This document shows, piece by piece, positions 45,401-57,618 of a stretch of DNA of 64,000 bases (within the stretch, counting starts at the first letter, position 1; each line of letters begins with the position of its first letter). Source of the stretch: Gremmenia infestans. Its lineage: Eukaryota > Ascomycota > Leotiomycetes > Helotiales > Hamatocanthoscyphaceae. A program made the position numbers and the translations under genes. The stretch covers positions 1,674,001 through 1,738,000 of the forward strand of contig JAFEVB010000015.1 in the NCBI GenBank assembly GCA_032629725.1, in the 5' to 3' direction. The notes beneath the pieces were generated by a model that ran no database searches, was not told where the DNA came from, and saw only the letters and a program-made list of their open reading frames with translations.

Positions 45401-48400
45401 AAACTTCTCGCGTTGGCGAAGCTGCTGTTTCGCAGCCTCTCTGCACTGCTCTCCAGATCGCTCTGGTCGATATCCTGCGTGCCGCCGGTGTTGAGTTTTC
45501 GGCTGTTGTCGGACACTCATCAGGAGAAATCAGCGCTGCGGTATGTATTTTCCCTCGGGATTTTGTTACTATTACCCGGTTTGAAAGAATTCTATGTCTT
45601 CTAAAATTTGAGACTTTAATGATCGCGAATCTCACGGGTATTTTTTAATCAAGCAACGCTGACTTCTGTTTACTACAGTATGCTGCGGGATACCTCACAG
45701 CTACAGATGCAATCCGAGTCGCCCATTACAGAGGCGTACACTCCCATCTAGCGCAAGGGCCGGGAGGGAAGCGCGGAAAAATGATGGCAGTTGGAATGTC
45801 CTTAAAACAATCCACTGTTTTCTGCAGCGAGTTTGACGGGGCGCTTGTCGTGGCTGCCAGCAACTCTCAGACGAGCTGCACACTGGCAGGAGATGCCGAA
45901 GCTGTTGATGAGGCCCAAGCCCGGCTTCAAGAGAATGGGACCTTTGCCCGCGTGCTGCAGGTCGACACAGCGTATCATTCTCCTCATATGAAGCCATGTG
46001 CAAGCCCGTATCTTGAATCGATGAAGCAGTGTGGTGTCAAAGTGCAGAAGGGATGGAAACATTGCCGCTGGTACTCGAGTGTTTTGGGGCCTAATGGTCG
46101 CGGTCGGTCATTCGACCAAGCTGATAGCGTGCTACTCGAGGGCCAGTACTGGGTTGACAACATGACTCAGACAGTGCTCTTCAGCCAGGCACTCGCGAGA
46201 GCACTGAATGAAGATCAGTACTTCGACCTCGCTCTTGAAGTTGGACCGCACCCCGCTCTCAAAGGGCCCTGCTCCGAGACCATAAAAATGTTGACTGGTC
46301 TTGCTCTTCCGTATTCATCAGTTCTGAAGCGGGACCAAAGCGCGGTAGAGTCCTTTTCAAACGCCTTGGGGCTAATTTGGCAGCTTTTCCCGTCCTCGTA
46401 TCCCATGATTACTTTCGACGGGATACGGCGAGCTTTTATGGGTGGGAAGCCGCGGAAGCTTACCATTCTCAAAAGTCTCCCAGCTTACTCATGGGACCAT
46501 TCCGGTCTCATTTGGAAGGAGTCGAGATCGTCTCGTATCTTCCGTACCCAGAGCCAACCACGCCATGAGCTTCTGGGTCACTCTATTACGCACGGCAAAC
46601 ATGATAAGTGCGAGGTGCACTGGAAGCAGCTCTTTAGAGTGAACGAGCTCCCATGGTTAGCTGGTCACAGCATTGATGGCGAAGTCTTATTTCCGGCTTC
46701 CGGCTACCTGGCGATGGCATATGAGGCCGCAACTCGCCTCGTCGACGAGAAAGAGCCACTGCATCTCGTGGAGCTCCACAATATCGACATAGTGCGTGCC
46801 ATGCGACTTGAAGAAGACTCCTCGGGGCTTGAGGTGGTCTTTACTATTCGCATCACGAGTCGATCTAATGACTGCATTACCGCCGAAGTTGCTTGCTACA
46901 GCGGTGCTGTCGACTCAGCTCAACCCTTGGATGCCCCTCAAGCCGGACTAACAGTCCATTTTACCGGAGGCGTGCGGCTCTGGCTAGGCCAGCCCCACAA
47001 GGACGACTTGCCACCGCGCATCAAACCTCTGCTTCCCATGGATACATTGGACATGGGACAGCTCTACTCGAGTCTGGGCAGGGTAGGCTTCAACTACGCT
47101 GGGCTTTTCCAGGCCCCCTCAATGCTACGGCGGCTCAATCATGCTGTGGTGACTTTGTCGTCACCGCCCGAAAACTCCCAGATACGCGCATGCATGCATC
47201 CCGCACCCGTAGATACTGCTATACACGGTCTTTTTGCTGGATTGTCATTCCCGGGAGATGGTCGTCTCGGAAGCATCTACCTCCCAACGCGAATTGAGTC
47301 TGTTAGGATCAGCATGATGCCTTCCAAGGTCCATGCCACTGAACTTACAGCTGACGCGGCCGTTACTTCAACAGATAGCACAACTATTAAAGGAGATGTG
47401 GATCTTTTCGATGCAGCAGAGGCACGCACTGTCGTGCAAATACGTGGAATCCATCTTACTGCTGTTGGACAGCGCCCGGACCCCTGGCTTTACGCAGGCA
47501 CAAAGTGGGTAAGGGATATCAACTATGGGATTGAGCCCGGATCTGGGGCCGATATTTCGGACGCAGAAGTGGTCTTATGCGAGCAGCTCTCACGCACGGC
47601 CTACTTCTATTTGCGCGAGCTTCGCAGGAAGATCCTGCCTCAAGAAATGCTACTCATGGGCAAACACCGGAAACATATGATGAGTTGGGTTCTTAAACAT
47701 CTGTTACCCCAAATCGAAGCTGGGGAGCACCCAGATGTTTTGCCAGAGTGGAAGAATGACACGCTTGAGATGGTACATCAATGGCGAGCCAGCCAATCAC
47801 CAGACAACATCGATATGAACATTCTCAATGCCATGGGGAAGAGTCTGGTCGGCATCGTCCGTGGAACGACTCCCTCCCTCAAAGTGCTTACGCAGGATGG
47901 CATGCTCGATCGTCTGTATGTGGAAGGAGTTGGCCTCAAGCATGGGAACCTTGATCTCGCCGCCATGATCAAACAACTTGCGCATCAGCATCCGCGAATG
48001 AATATTGTCGAAGTAGGCACTGGCACGGGCGGCACTACACGGGCAGTATTAAATGCTATAGGGAATCAGTATGCGTCCTACACATACACCGACAGATCCG
48101 ATTTCTTTGAGAGCGCTGGCACTGTTTTTAGTCAGCATGGCAGCAAATTAGCTTTCAAGGCGCTCGATATTGAACGGAACCCGGTGGAGCAGGGATTTAC
48201 GGACGGAACATTCGACCTGGTTGTTGCCTCGAACTGTTTGCATGCCACCCGAACGTTGGAGGGGACCCTGCGTCACTGTCGACAACTTCTTCGACCTGGA
48301 GGCCGTTTGGTATTGCTGGAGATTACTCGAGACTTTCTGCCTATGCAACTGCTTATGTCCACGGTCCCTGGGTGGTTTCTGGGCATAGAGGATGGGAAAC

Positions 48401-51120
48401 TGTCGGCACCCACCATCAGCATTGAGCAATGGAATGAACTGCTGAAGGCCAACGGCTTCTCGGGTGTTGAAATCAGCTCGTCACCTTCCTTCTGTTCCGC
48501 TATTATGGCGAGCGCGGTCGACGAAACCGCGCAGCTCCTCCGTGAACCGCTTGATGTAGCGCCAGAGGCGCTTAAGTCTTTGCCTTGTCGCGACATCCTC
48601 ATCATCGGAGATGGTGTCAGTTCCAAACTTGCATCGCAGACTCAGGCAGTCTTGCGATCCGCTCTTCCATCCAAGACAATCACCCTGCTCACTGTACTCG
48701 AAGGCATCCAGACACCTGAAGGAGCAGCTGTGCTATGTCTCGAAGATCTGGACAGCCCCGTGTTCCGTAACATGAATGAAAAGAAATTCAGAGGATTGCA
48801 GGACATCATGGGGAAAGCAGAGGCGATTCTATGGGTGACATCAGGCGCGAAGTCAGGTAAGGATCCTGACGCCAATATGACTGTGGGGTTGTCGAGCACT
48901 TTGCGACTTGAGCGTACGGACCTCAAGCTTCAATTCCTCGACGTCGACAACCCAGCATTACTTGATCCGTCTATGTTGGCTAAGATGCTTCTTCGTCTCA
49001 CCTTCGTGGACCCCTCAAACACTGAGGAACTATTGTGGACTCAGGAGCCCGAACTTTGGCTCAAAGATGGCGCCCTATACATACCCAGAGTTCTACCTCT
49101 AGACACCGTCAACCGTCGATCTGCTGCAAGGCACCGGAAAGTCCCGCAAGCGGTCAGCCTTGAGTCCAAAGACACAGTCGTGATACTTGACAGGAGCTCT
49201 GGAGCTTTCGGGCTTCAGGCTGTTCCACTTAGCACCACAAAGGGAGATGTGATGCGCCTACAAGTTAAGGCTTCCTCCATGAACACCTTGAGCTGCGATG
49301 AGTACGGCCCTGTATATCTGTGCATTGGTTACGATATTAGTTCTGGAGAGAAAGTCCTTGCTCTTTCGGGCGTCAATAGCTCCCTTGTCACGATTTCTGA
49401 GGACTACGTCTTGTATCGGTGGCGCGACAGCATATCGACCGGCGAAGAATTGGAGGAACTGCACACCTTCCTAGCACTAGCACAAGCAAGGCATTTGCTT
49501 CGTAATTTGAAAGGAGCTACGTGGATCCACGGAGCAGTAAATCACCTTCGAGAAGCCATTAACGTCATTGCCCGTGGACAGAGCCTTGCAGTCTTTCAAA
49601 CAACATCAGACATAGCCAAGGCATCCGAGCCTAACTTTATCCATCCTTATGCGAATGAAAGAGACATACAGCATATGAGTCCCAAGGACCTGCAAACTTT
49701 CATTAACTTGGAAGCTTTCGGAAATGAGGGACTGTCTACACTGATGCTTGGCTTGTTGCCAGCATCCGCCAACGTGAGCATGCAGGTTGCGGATCTGGCC
49801 GTTGGTTTGAGCCTCTCGGAACTCCGCAGTCTGGCTAAGCAACAAGTTCGCGTCAACTCGCAGGTTACCGTATTGGGTGTTGAGACGTTATCTATCGGCG
49901 AAGTATCAACAGCAACAAGCAAGGAGCTGCGGGATGCAGTCGTGGTTGATTGGAGTACCGCCGACACTGTCAGCGCTCTAGTTCCCCCTCTAGAGCACCG
50001 CGGGCTGTTTTCTCCCGACAAGACATATCTTCTTTGTGGTATGACAGGAGACATCGGCATCTCTGTGTGTCTGTGGATGGTGGAGCACGGCGCCCGAAAC
50101 GTGGTCTTGACTAGCCGGAACCCCAACGTGTCTACTAGTGTGTTAGATTACCTGTCGCAAAAGGGGGCGACGGTGCGACCCATGGCTGTCGACATCGCGA
50201 ACATTGACTCCCTTCGGAAGGCCTACCACGATATTAAGTCCAGCATGCCACCTATTGGGGGCGTGATGAACGCCGCCATGGTGCTCCGGGACCGACTTTT
50301 CACTCACTTGCCCTGGGAGGAATTTGCCGCCGTGTTAACTCCTAAGGTACTGGGATCTAAAAATCTTGACGAGATTTTCCAGAATGAACAGTTGGATTTC
50401 TTCATCTGCTTCTCGTCCACGACATCGATTGGTGGAAGCATCGGCCAATCTGCGTACGCTGCCGCAAATTTCTACATGGCGAGTCTCGTTCAACGGCGAC
50501 GCCAGCATGGCCTAGCAGGCTCAGTTATTCACATTGCCATCCTGACAGGCTTTGGATATATCTTCCGGCGCGATTCTGAGCATGCCGAGACTATTTACAA
50601 AGCCGTCCTTCCGCGGTTTGACAGCCAATCGGAGGGGGACCTGCATCAGTTGCTAGCAGAGGCCATAGTTTGCGGACGCCCCAACTCAGGCCAGACCGCT
50701 GAGCTTATCACCGGCATCAAAACAGTATTCCAGGGCGAGTGGCGTGACGACCCACGGCTGTCCGGATACATCGGCCAGCAAGAAGAGCAGGACGACTCCA
50801 GCAAAGCCCAGACCGGGTACGTTAGCGTCAAAGACCAGCTTGCGGCAACCGAAGACCCGGCCGAGTGCCTGGTCATATTGGAACATTGCTTCTCGCAGGC
50901 CTTGGGCAAGTTGCTCGAGACCGACCCCGAGACACTAGACAGCAACACGACCGTGGCTAGCCTGGGCATTGACTCTCTAATAGCCATCCGGATCCGTGAG
51001 TGGTTCCTCAAAGAAACGGGCGTTGATGTCCCGGTCCTCAAGATCATGTCAGACAGTTACTCAATCTCGCAAATGTGTAACGATGTACTTGTAGGTTGGA
51101 GGAAGCTCAACAAGTCTTAA
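42453..51120 (+). CDS. highly reducing polyketide synthase, KS-AT-DH-MT-ER0-KR-ACP
   Basis: Model: exons 42453-42650, 42716-42840, 43119-43357, 43491-43603, 43666-43846, 43898-44012, 44110-44132 (23 nt), 44472-44760, 44856-45540 and 45679-51120; 2469 aa; all phases agree. KS: Cys184 (DTACSSSL, made across a splice), His323 (EAHGTGT, made across a splice), His362 (GHTEGTAG). AT: FTGQGAQW near 556 and GHSSG with Ser649. DH: His986 (GHSIDG) and Asp1168 (VDTAIHG). C-methyltransferase: SAM loop EVGTGTGGTTR near 1434. Residues from about 1600 to 2080 show no ER nucleotide loop and look like the structural/vestigial region of LovB-type enzymes. KR: CGMTGDIG near 2109, Tyr2249. ACP: LGIDSL with Ser2422. 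The protein ends after the ACP: no TE, reductase or condensation domain. Cytosolic. Every catalytic site except ER looks intact; methylated, reduced chain expected. Confidence 0.93.
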
Positions 51121-52708
51121 AGCAAATGGGAAATATACGTGGGTTCGCAGGAACACCAATAGACTTAAGAGAGGCGAATCTGATCGAGGTGTTCTATTTT
51201 TCCCAAGTGCGTGTATGGTGTACTTACTTTCCTACTTTGCTAGTCGGTCAATCTATTAAAACCATCGATAACTAGTAATCACATTTGAGCCCTCGCATTC
51301 TTGATAGATCGCCCGAGAGATGTCTCCCTGTGCATGTCGTGCCCTTTCTTAAATCCACTAGCCGGTTCCGCAGCCCTGTCCTTATAACGTCGGAGCTTCT
51401 CCATCTCACCTTTCATGACACTATGTTCGAGGCTAAGTATTTCCGCTAGTGTCCTATGCGCCTTTTGTGTGAAGTTTTTGATATAATACTCTCGAGGTAT
51501 TAGATAAAGTACGTGCAATATTGCTAGACACGACCTGCTTGCCGTCAAGCGAGAGGGCGACTGAGTTAACCCAGCCTGAGTGGCCCTCTAGCGTCTGGTG
51601 GGAATAGGTTATTTTAATGAAGGTTCCCGGAGGTAGCTAACTACTTAAGTAGCTCATTCAACTCCCTAGTAGCCCTAGATCTAGGGTATTAGGGGCAGGA
51701 AATAAAAGTTGAGGAGGCTATATAGACCCAAAAGCACTGATGTTAGCGACATCAGGGGTAGAATGAGCTCGTCAAACTCCCTTGTATCTACTTATAAAAA
51801 TACCCTTCCCCCTATAACACTAGACCTAGGAGAGACTTCTGGGCAGCACGAGTATTAACTCCCTGATTTCGGCGTGTGGAGAAGAGATACAAGGATGAAT
51901 CGTAGGAGATGCTAACCTTCGGGAAACGTGGAGAAGCTATTACGGAATGTGGGGGCTAGTGCTCCGGGTGCCCAGTTGATAGGTTGTAGAAGAGAGGTCA
52001 GGCTTGTGAGTCGTATCTGTTAAAAGGAGTCTTATTGTATGTGTCTTTCTAAGAGTACTCTAGCTCACAAATATATGCCCTTCACTACCTAGTGCCACTG
52101 CCCCTAACGCAATCCATATCACGTGATCCCTCAATTGTTGTTGGGAAACACCCGTGATCTTGTTGTTTATTTACTCACGTGGCTTCTCCACGTGCCTTAG
52201 TGTTAGCTTAGTCAGCGTTTCGCTTAAAGGAAACGCGATCATCAATTCCAGAAGATTATGCGGTTTTTACTCTTTCAAATTACAGTCTCGGTTGCTTCCG
52301 TTTTGCGTCTTGTTTCCTCCTCGGCACTCCAAATCTATAGAATACTGTCTTAGTGGACATTTGATAGGTGAGGGCTTAGTCATTCTACGCTGTCGGATAG
52401 TGGAGGAGTGCCATGAGCTCGGAATGCGGGGAAGCTGCGGAACAAAACCTGGGGATCCTCGCAGCTTCCTTTTTGGTTGATAGGAGCTGGTGTTTTTCTG
52501 GGGCCTGTACTGTGATGAAATATATTATATATATTATATATATACTATATGCGTATCGAGCTTTTTTCCTTTTAAAATTTCTACTTGGTATTTAACTTCA
52601 GTTCCTTCTATCGATTTCCCAGCTCGACCTCGAAGTCACCTTATCCGCGAAGAACTTGCTTGAGCTTGAGCTTTAGCTTTAGCTACTTTCCATATTTTCA
52701 GAGCCAGC
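51121..52708. other. intergenic downstream of PKS
   Basis: No gene confirmed. A reverse-strand frame at 51279-51548 (charged, ending with KNARAQM) has no recognised family and may be a repeat remnant. A TA-rich tract at 52,520-52,555 and the CT-rich sequence after it probably serve as promoter and leader of the secreted protein gene. Confidence 0.4.
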
Positions 52709-53758
52709 ATGCGAGTAACCGCAGCAGCAGCCCTGGTCCTTGCGGTGGCGGCGTCCGCAATGCCTGCCGTGTCGAACCCACAGATGTCGAACAACGGCGG
52801 GTCGAGCAGCGACACGTCTAACAGCAACTGCTCCAGCTCCCGACAGTGTATGACAAACATGGTCACCAAAATCCTGGATTCCATGGTGGCGCACAACCCG
52901 GACACCCTGCCGCTAGCAATGATCTATAGAGCCACCGAAAACTCCCACCCGGCAGCCCTCGGCATGATGACCTCGTGGCGTACCATCACCAAGGCAGGCC
53001 CGCCCAGCCTGCTTGCAATCGACACTACCAACGGCACGGCGTACTTCGCCCTAGATATAAACGAAGGCAATGACGATATCCAAAACGTCCTTCGGGGCCG
53101 AGTCAAGGTGGTTGGCCATAATATCACCGAGCTGGAGCTCTTCATTAACCGCTTCCGCGGCGACCACGGCTTCTCCTTCTCGTCCCAGGAACTTCCAACC
53201 AACTACAAGGACCTGATAAACCCCCCGGCTAATCGAATCAAGCCCAGCCGAGCAGATTTAGAGGCCATCAGCGCGGCCCTCTTTGCCAACTCCAGCAACC
53301 TGGCTAGCAACACCTCAGTCACTGTCGCCGACGACTGCCAGTTCACCGAATTAGGCTGGAGAGTCGTCGATACCGGAAACTACGGAAACACTTCCTCTGC
53401 CCCTATCGGTTGCAGCTGGCCCTCCGATCATCCTACCGACCCCAACGCACGAATCAACCTGGTCATCGATGAGGAGATGGGCTTCGTTATCACCAGTGGC
53501 ATTATTCCTGGTAAGGTCTTCCCCTACGCAAATGTCACCGAGTCCGCCTTCATCCCGGACGCTATGACTACGGCCCAGGAAGCTCAGCAGGCTTGGATCG
53601 ACCAGATGGTCGAACAGAGTACGGTTCCCATGCTGGAGCCTACTAGTGCTACTGGTGATACTCTCGAATTGCTCCAGTTCTACAACGACGAGCTCCAGGC
53701 TATGCAGATTAATGTCTACTTGAGCGGTCCGGGTATGACATCTCCTTGGTTGTCGTAG
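52709..53758 (+). CDS. secreted protein, DUF8021-like
   Basis: Intronless, 349 aa. Signal peptide MRVTAAAALVLAVAASAMPA, then a Ser/Asn-rich spacer, then a region starting MVAHNPDTLPLAMIYRATEN, followed by LLAIDTTNGTAYFALDINEG and GRVKVVGHNITELELFINR. At least eight N-X-S/T sites fit passage through the secretory pathway. The TLPLA...Y.ATEN block with a following beta-rich segment matches my memory of the fungal DUF8021 family, whose members are often secreted and near metabolite genes; function unknown. It lies between the PKS and a cluster regulator, in the PKS orientation. It could be an enzyme-like NTF2-fold protein that modifies the exported product, which is only inference. Confidence 0.8.
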   Translation: MRVTAAAALVLAVAASAMPAVSNPQMSNNGGSSSDTSNSNCSSSRQCMTNMVTKILDSMVAHNPDTLPLAMIYRATENSHPAALGMMTSWRTITKAGPPSLLAIDTTNGTAYFALDINEGNDDIQNVLRGRVKVVGHNITELELFINRFRGDHGFSFSSQELPTNYKDLINPPANRIKPSRADLEAISAALFANSSNLASNTSVTVADDCQFTELGWRVVDTGNYGNTSSAPIGCSWPSDHPTDPNARINLVIDEEMGFVITSGIIPGKVFPYANVTESAFIPDAMTTAQEAQQAWIDQMVEQSTVPMLEPTSATGDTLELLQFYNDELQAMQINVYLSGPGMTSPWLS

Positions 53759-54200
53759 ATAGGATATTTGTTGGATGCGATGGCCTTATATAGACATCAA
53801 TTCTCGTGCCCCTCATATCGTAGATGTCTAGTCCTCCCTGTGGTTGCAGCATGATGTGTTAGCGCCTTAAATAATCACGATGACTTCCTTAATTCATTAT
53901 AAAGTCAATTTGGAGGAAGCAATACATTGATGTGGATCATTAGGAGCGTTTGGAACGTGGATATTATTGAAGGAAGAGTTTATGGCATATCAATTATGCT
54001 TGATAGATATAAATAAAAAAATATGAATACGCAATAAGAAAACGTTAAGATAGATTTATAAGTTTGCTCGGGTGATATCATGAGCAAATAAGAGTCTTAT
54101 AAAAATCCGGTATAAGCATAGTCGAATCCACGAAGCAACATCTCACGGAAGACAGATCTCCTATTTATCTATCATATTCCAAATCCGAGAAGTTCCTATA
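53759..54200. other. short AT-rich intergenic
   Basis: AT-rich region between the converging secreted protein and Zn2Cys6 genes; nothing coding seen. Confidence 0.5.
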
Positions 54201-56105
54201 TTAGACAAAACTCGGCATAATCCGGTAAGAAGATATTACAGCGTCCAATCGATTCAAGTAGTCTAGCTCATAGTCAACAGCAAGGTCGTCCTGGACCCAT
54301 ATCTGCTGGAGAATATTCTGCAGTCCATGCAAGCTCCTCAAACTCGAGGTTTTCATTGCTCTTTCAATATGTTCTAGAATTCTCATTCTCTGCTCATCTG
54401 TCCGAGCCTCGCATCCAATAATCAGCAGTGGAAAGGCCGGATTGAAGGTCTCCAGGTCGTCGAGAAGTATATAGGCCCTCTCAACCATTGCATCTATTTG
54501 AGGAGAGGTTCCTGAAAAATTCCGCGATGCTCTTTTGAGGTAAATTAGAGCAGCTAGTTTGAAAAGTTCCATTGTAGACACCCAGACTGTGCTCAAGCCG
54601 GACATAGTATCAGATATACCTTCTGGTGCCAACGGGAAAATATTGGTTAACCTGTTTTCGAGGCAACGCAAGGACTTTTCATATTCGTCGCTGTGGTATA
54701 GTAAGTCTGTTGGTTTTCGAATCATCTCGAACATAATATAGAATTGTCGAAGAATTTCGTGCGAGTAGTGCGATGCACTTTTGACCTATCTTATATTAGA
54801 TAAATGACGGTGGAGAGATTAATTTTCATATTCTTCAGCCTAACCTTTTGTGAGTGGCAAGTTCCCTGTCCCAGAGATGCGAGATTTCTCATTCCTTTGA
54901 TAGACTCTACATTTATATACCAGTGTCGGTGGCTAAAGCGGCTCATGACCATATGGTACTCTACCCAGTCTAGAAGTCTGGAAAATTCGCCTTGAAAATA
55001 TTGGCTGTCAAGGCCTGCATTGTCGATTAAATGTCTAGCTTCATTCAAATGGCCTAGAATCCAATATCCAATTTAGCAATGTCTTTGAAGAATCAGGCCA
55101 CCCATTTCATGAAAAGGCAGTAGAAGCACTAACACATTAGACCGGATATATCGTTGTAGGCTAAGCAAGTAGAAATAAATTGACCACACGTCACTTACAG
55201 AACCACAGGGATTGCGCATTTGGCATTCCAAGCATCTTGAGCGCTGGTGAGTGTTTGTTCAGAAGAAGATATAGACCCATGCTTGAACATACCTCAAGGT
55301 GGCATAGTATCATACTAGCCGCAATATGTTGAGGTACCGTGGGATTTTCAATACAGTGATTGCAAGATATGATCAGTGCGCGGAGAGCGCGCGCTTTGAA
55401 CCGAAAAACACCTGCTTGCAGACCATGCCGGTGGAACGACGAAAGCGCTAACGCTGATTGTAACACAGCCATAGAAGACGGAGAACTATCTGAAAGAGCT
55501 AGACGCACCAAAAGACTCAAGAACTCGTTCTTGTCAGGTTCGAAAATGGCCAGTGTGGACGACGCCATACATATAACTGCAAGTGTTAGCTTGATAAAAT
55601 TTTACAAGCTAGTATTATATTTACAGTGATCAAGAAGTTCTCTGTCCTCGTAACCCAGGTTGATTGGGAGCCATGATAGCGCCATAGGCGGATCGAGTCT
55701 TTGAAAGGCAAATACCTTATGACTACCAAGTCCTATCGCTAGAGCATTAGTTGGGTGATAGGCAAATTCCGTGAGTGAGTAAACCTTGATTCATCCGCAG
55801 GTAATCGTGGAGCTGGATATCCCATGATGTAGCATTTACAAAGCTGGTCTGGGAGAAACTTTTTGCAGTCCCAACTACATCCTGAAAGGAATGGGTCAAG
55901 CTCCGCTTTGTGTTGATAGCCTTTGGCCACGATAGCCGCAACCCATACTGACATGGTCTATTAGACTTAGTGCACCTTGAACAACGTGGGCGTACGCGGT
56001 TGCAAACTGCCCTAGAGTCTGTAGCGCGTGAGTAATTGGCCCCCTAGATGTACTTCATTAGACAGGGAAAGTACCTCTGCAAGCCCAGCACTTATTCACA
56101 TGCAT
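54201..56105 (-). CDS. Zn2Cys6 transcription factor (fungal-specific TF domain)
   Basis: Multi-exon gene on the reverse strand. Secure 5' exons: 56075-56105 (31 nt), 55785-56018, 55625-55738 and 55293-55576, joined by introns of 56, 46 and 48 nt. The splice 56075/56018 creates a perfect zinc cluster CWACRDSRAVC - CSRCTKSNRPC (C-X2-C-X6-C-X6-C-X2-C-X6-C). Downstream exons carry the C-terminal activator-type domain: LLVRLALSDSSPSSMAVLQSALALSSFH, then LIDNAGLDSQYFQ and FSRLLDWVEYHMVMSRF (about 54,920-55,048), then LFKLAALIYLKRAS and HIERAMKTSSL, ending at 54201. Exon joins between about 54,735 and 55,293 are not resolved. Divergent from the SDR gene by about 470 bp, so a likely second cluster regulator. 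Confidence 0.82.
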
Positions 56106-56571
56106 TCTGGATCAATAAGTATCCTCTCCGATATCTTGACTGTGTAAGTTGAGAATTGTTAAGTATCTACAAAAAGTTGCCATTTTTCTATTTTGGCGCG
56201 GAGATGACAAATGCGCTGCACGAGGGGTAGTAGGTCTTTATGACGGGGACTCGGGGCCCTATCAAGACCCACTATCCCCGCATTTATAATTATTGATCTC
56301 GCTTATCTTCCGTTTTCAGAAAAACTGCAACTTTTCTGTGTCTTGGCAATTTAAAGTGGACCCTCGGTTTAGAGAATCTATACACGCACCATCTGATATT
56401 ATAACAGATTTGAAATCGAAAAGCGAGCAAACGAGGCTCCAAGGATGGGTACAAACCGATATAAATACACGCTCTACTGCGTCTCTTCTGGGGTTATCAA
56501 CTCTCAGAACGACGTCTTAGAATCATCCTACGATCAACCTCAGTTTTATATACCATAAAATTTCCATCCCA
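56106..56571. promoter_or_regulatory. divergent promoter of Zn2Cys6 factor and SDR
   Basis: 466 bp between divergent starts. A TATA-like ataaatac lies near 56,460. No GTCGGTGC word seen. Confidence 0.4.
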
Positions 56572-57618
56572 ATGTCTTCCTACGTGGTTACTGGAGTCTC
56601 TCGTGGTATTGGCGTACGCTCTCATCCTGCTTCATGTACAAGAATCGTAACGAATAAAAAAATCCATCATCTAGTTCGAGTTCGTCCGCCAGCTCTCTGA
56701 AAACCCAGCCAGTACCGTCTTTGGCCTCGTCCGCAACAAAGCAGCCGTCGAGTCCAAGGTTGCCGCTGAAATAGGCCGGAAAAATATTCACATCATTGAA
56801 GCCGACACCACGGAGCCTGAGGCATTGAAGGTAGGCTAGTGAGTGGTCAATAAAATTGAGGTCGAAACTGAATCAAAGATTTTCTAGAAAGCAGCTGAGT
56901 ATGTTTCTGAGAAAACGAATGGCACCCTTGATTATATCATAGCCAATGCCGCGCTTCAAGCCAAGACAGCTATGGTTGGCTTTGATACTCTGTAAGCTTT
57001 AGGCGGAGTGAAAAATATCCCTGGTATAATTGATTTGGGATTAATTCTTCCACAGGAGCAAGGATCCAAAAGCCCTCGAAGAAGACTTGATGGAGCACTA
57101 CCGAGTCAATTCCATCGGCCCCGTCCATCTATTCAATATTTTCATGTCCCTGATTTTAAAAGGTCGGGCAAAGAAAGTGATTGCCATCTCCACGGGCATA
57201 TCGGACCCTGAAATGACACTCAAGGCCGATATATTCCAAGCCACGTCTTATTCAATGAGCAAGGCAGCTCTTAATGTGGCCGTGGCCAAGTTCAGCGCCT
57301 TATACCGTGAGGAAGGCGTCCTCATCATGGCTATATGCCCTGGTGCTGTAGAGACCGGCAGTCTTCAGATTGGTGTGTATTCGTCTTGACAAGTGAAAGG
57401 GTATGCTTTTTGCTGACGTTTTGATAGAAACCGAGGAGGATGGAAAGTTGGCTATGGCTATGTTTGGGAAGTTTAAGGAATATTCACCAACCTTTCAAGG
57501 ACCTGCGAAGCCAGAAGACAGCGTCAAATCGGTCTTGGGTCTCGTGAATAAGGCTACTGTTGACGGTGGTTATGCAGGCGTCTTTATCTCTCATACGGAA
57601 GGAAAGCCGTATCTTTGA
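56572..57618 (+). CDS. short-chain dehydrogenase/reductase (SDR)
   Basis: Model: exons 56572-56613, 56675-56830, 56888-56991, 57056-57372 and 57428-57618; introns of 61, 57, 64 and 55 nt; 269 aa. Exon 1 gives the cofactor loop TGVSRGIG, joined to FEFVRQLSE. Then the DYIIANAAL block (NAA variant of NNAG), Ser in VIAISTGISD, and the active-site pair Y-S-M-S-K (SYSMSKAALN), followed by ICPGAVETG. This is a complete classical SDR expected to use NAD(P)H on a ketone or alcohol; it may tailor the polyketide. The last intron joins Q-I to ETEEDGKLAM in phase. It lies next to two regulators at the right of the cluster. Confidence 0.9.

Noticed and set aside
51279..51548. Reverse-strand 89-codon charged frame downstream of the PKS
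   Set aside because: Possibly a repeat remnant, but no family, start context or splice support.
54559..54741. Forward frame opposite the Zn2Cys6 gene
   Set aside because: Shadow of the reverse-strand exon ending at 54201.
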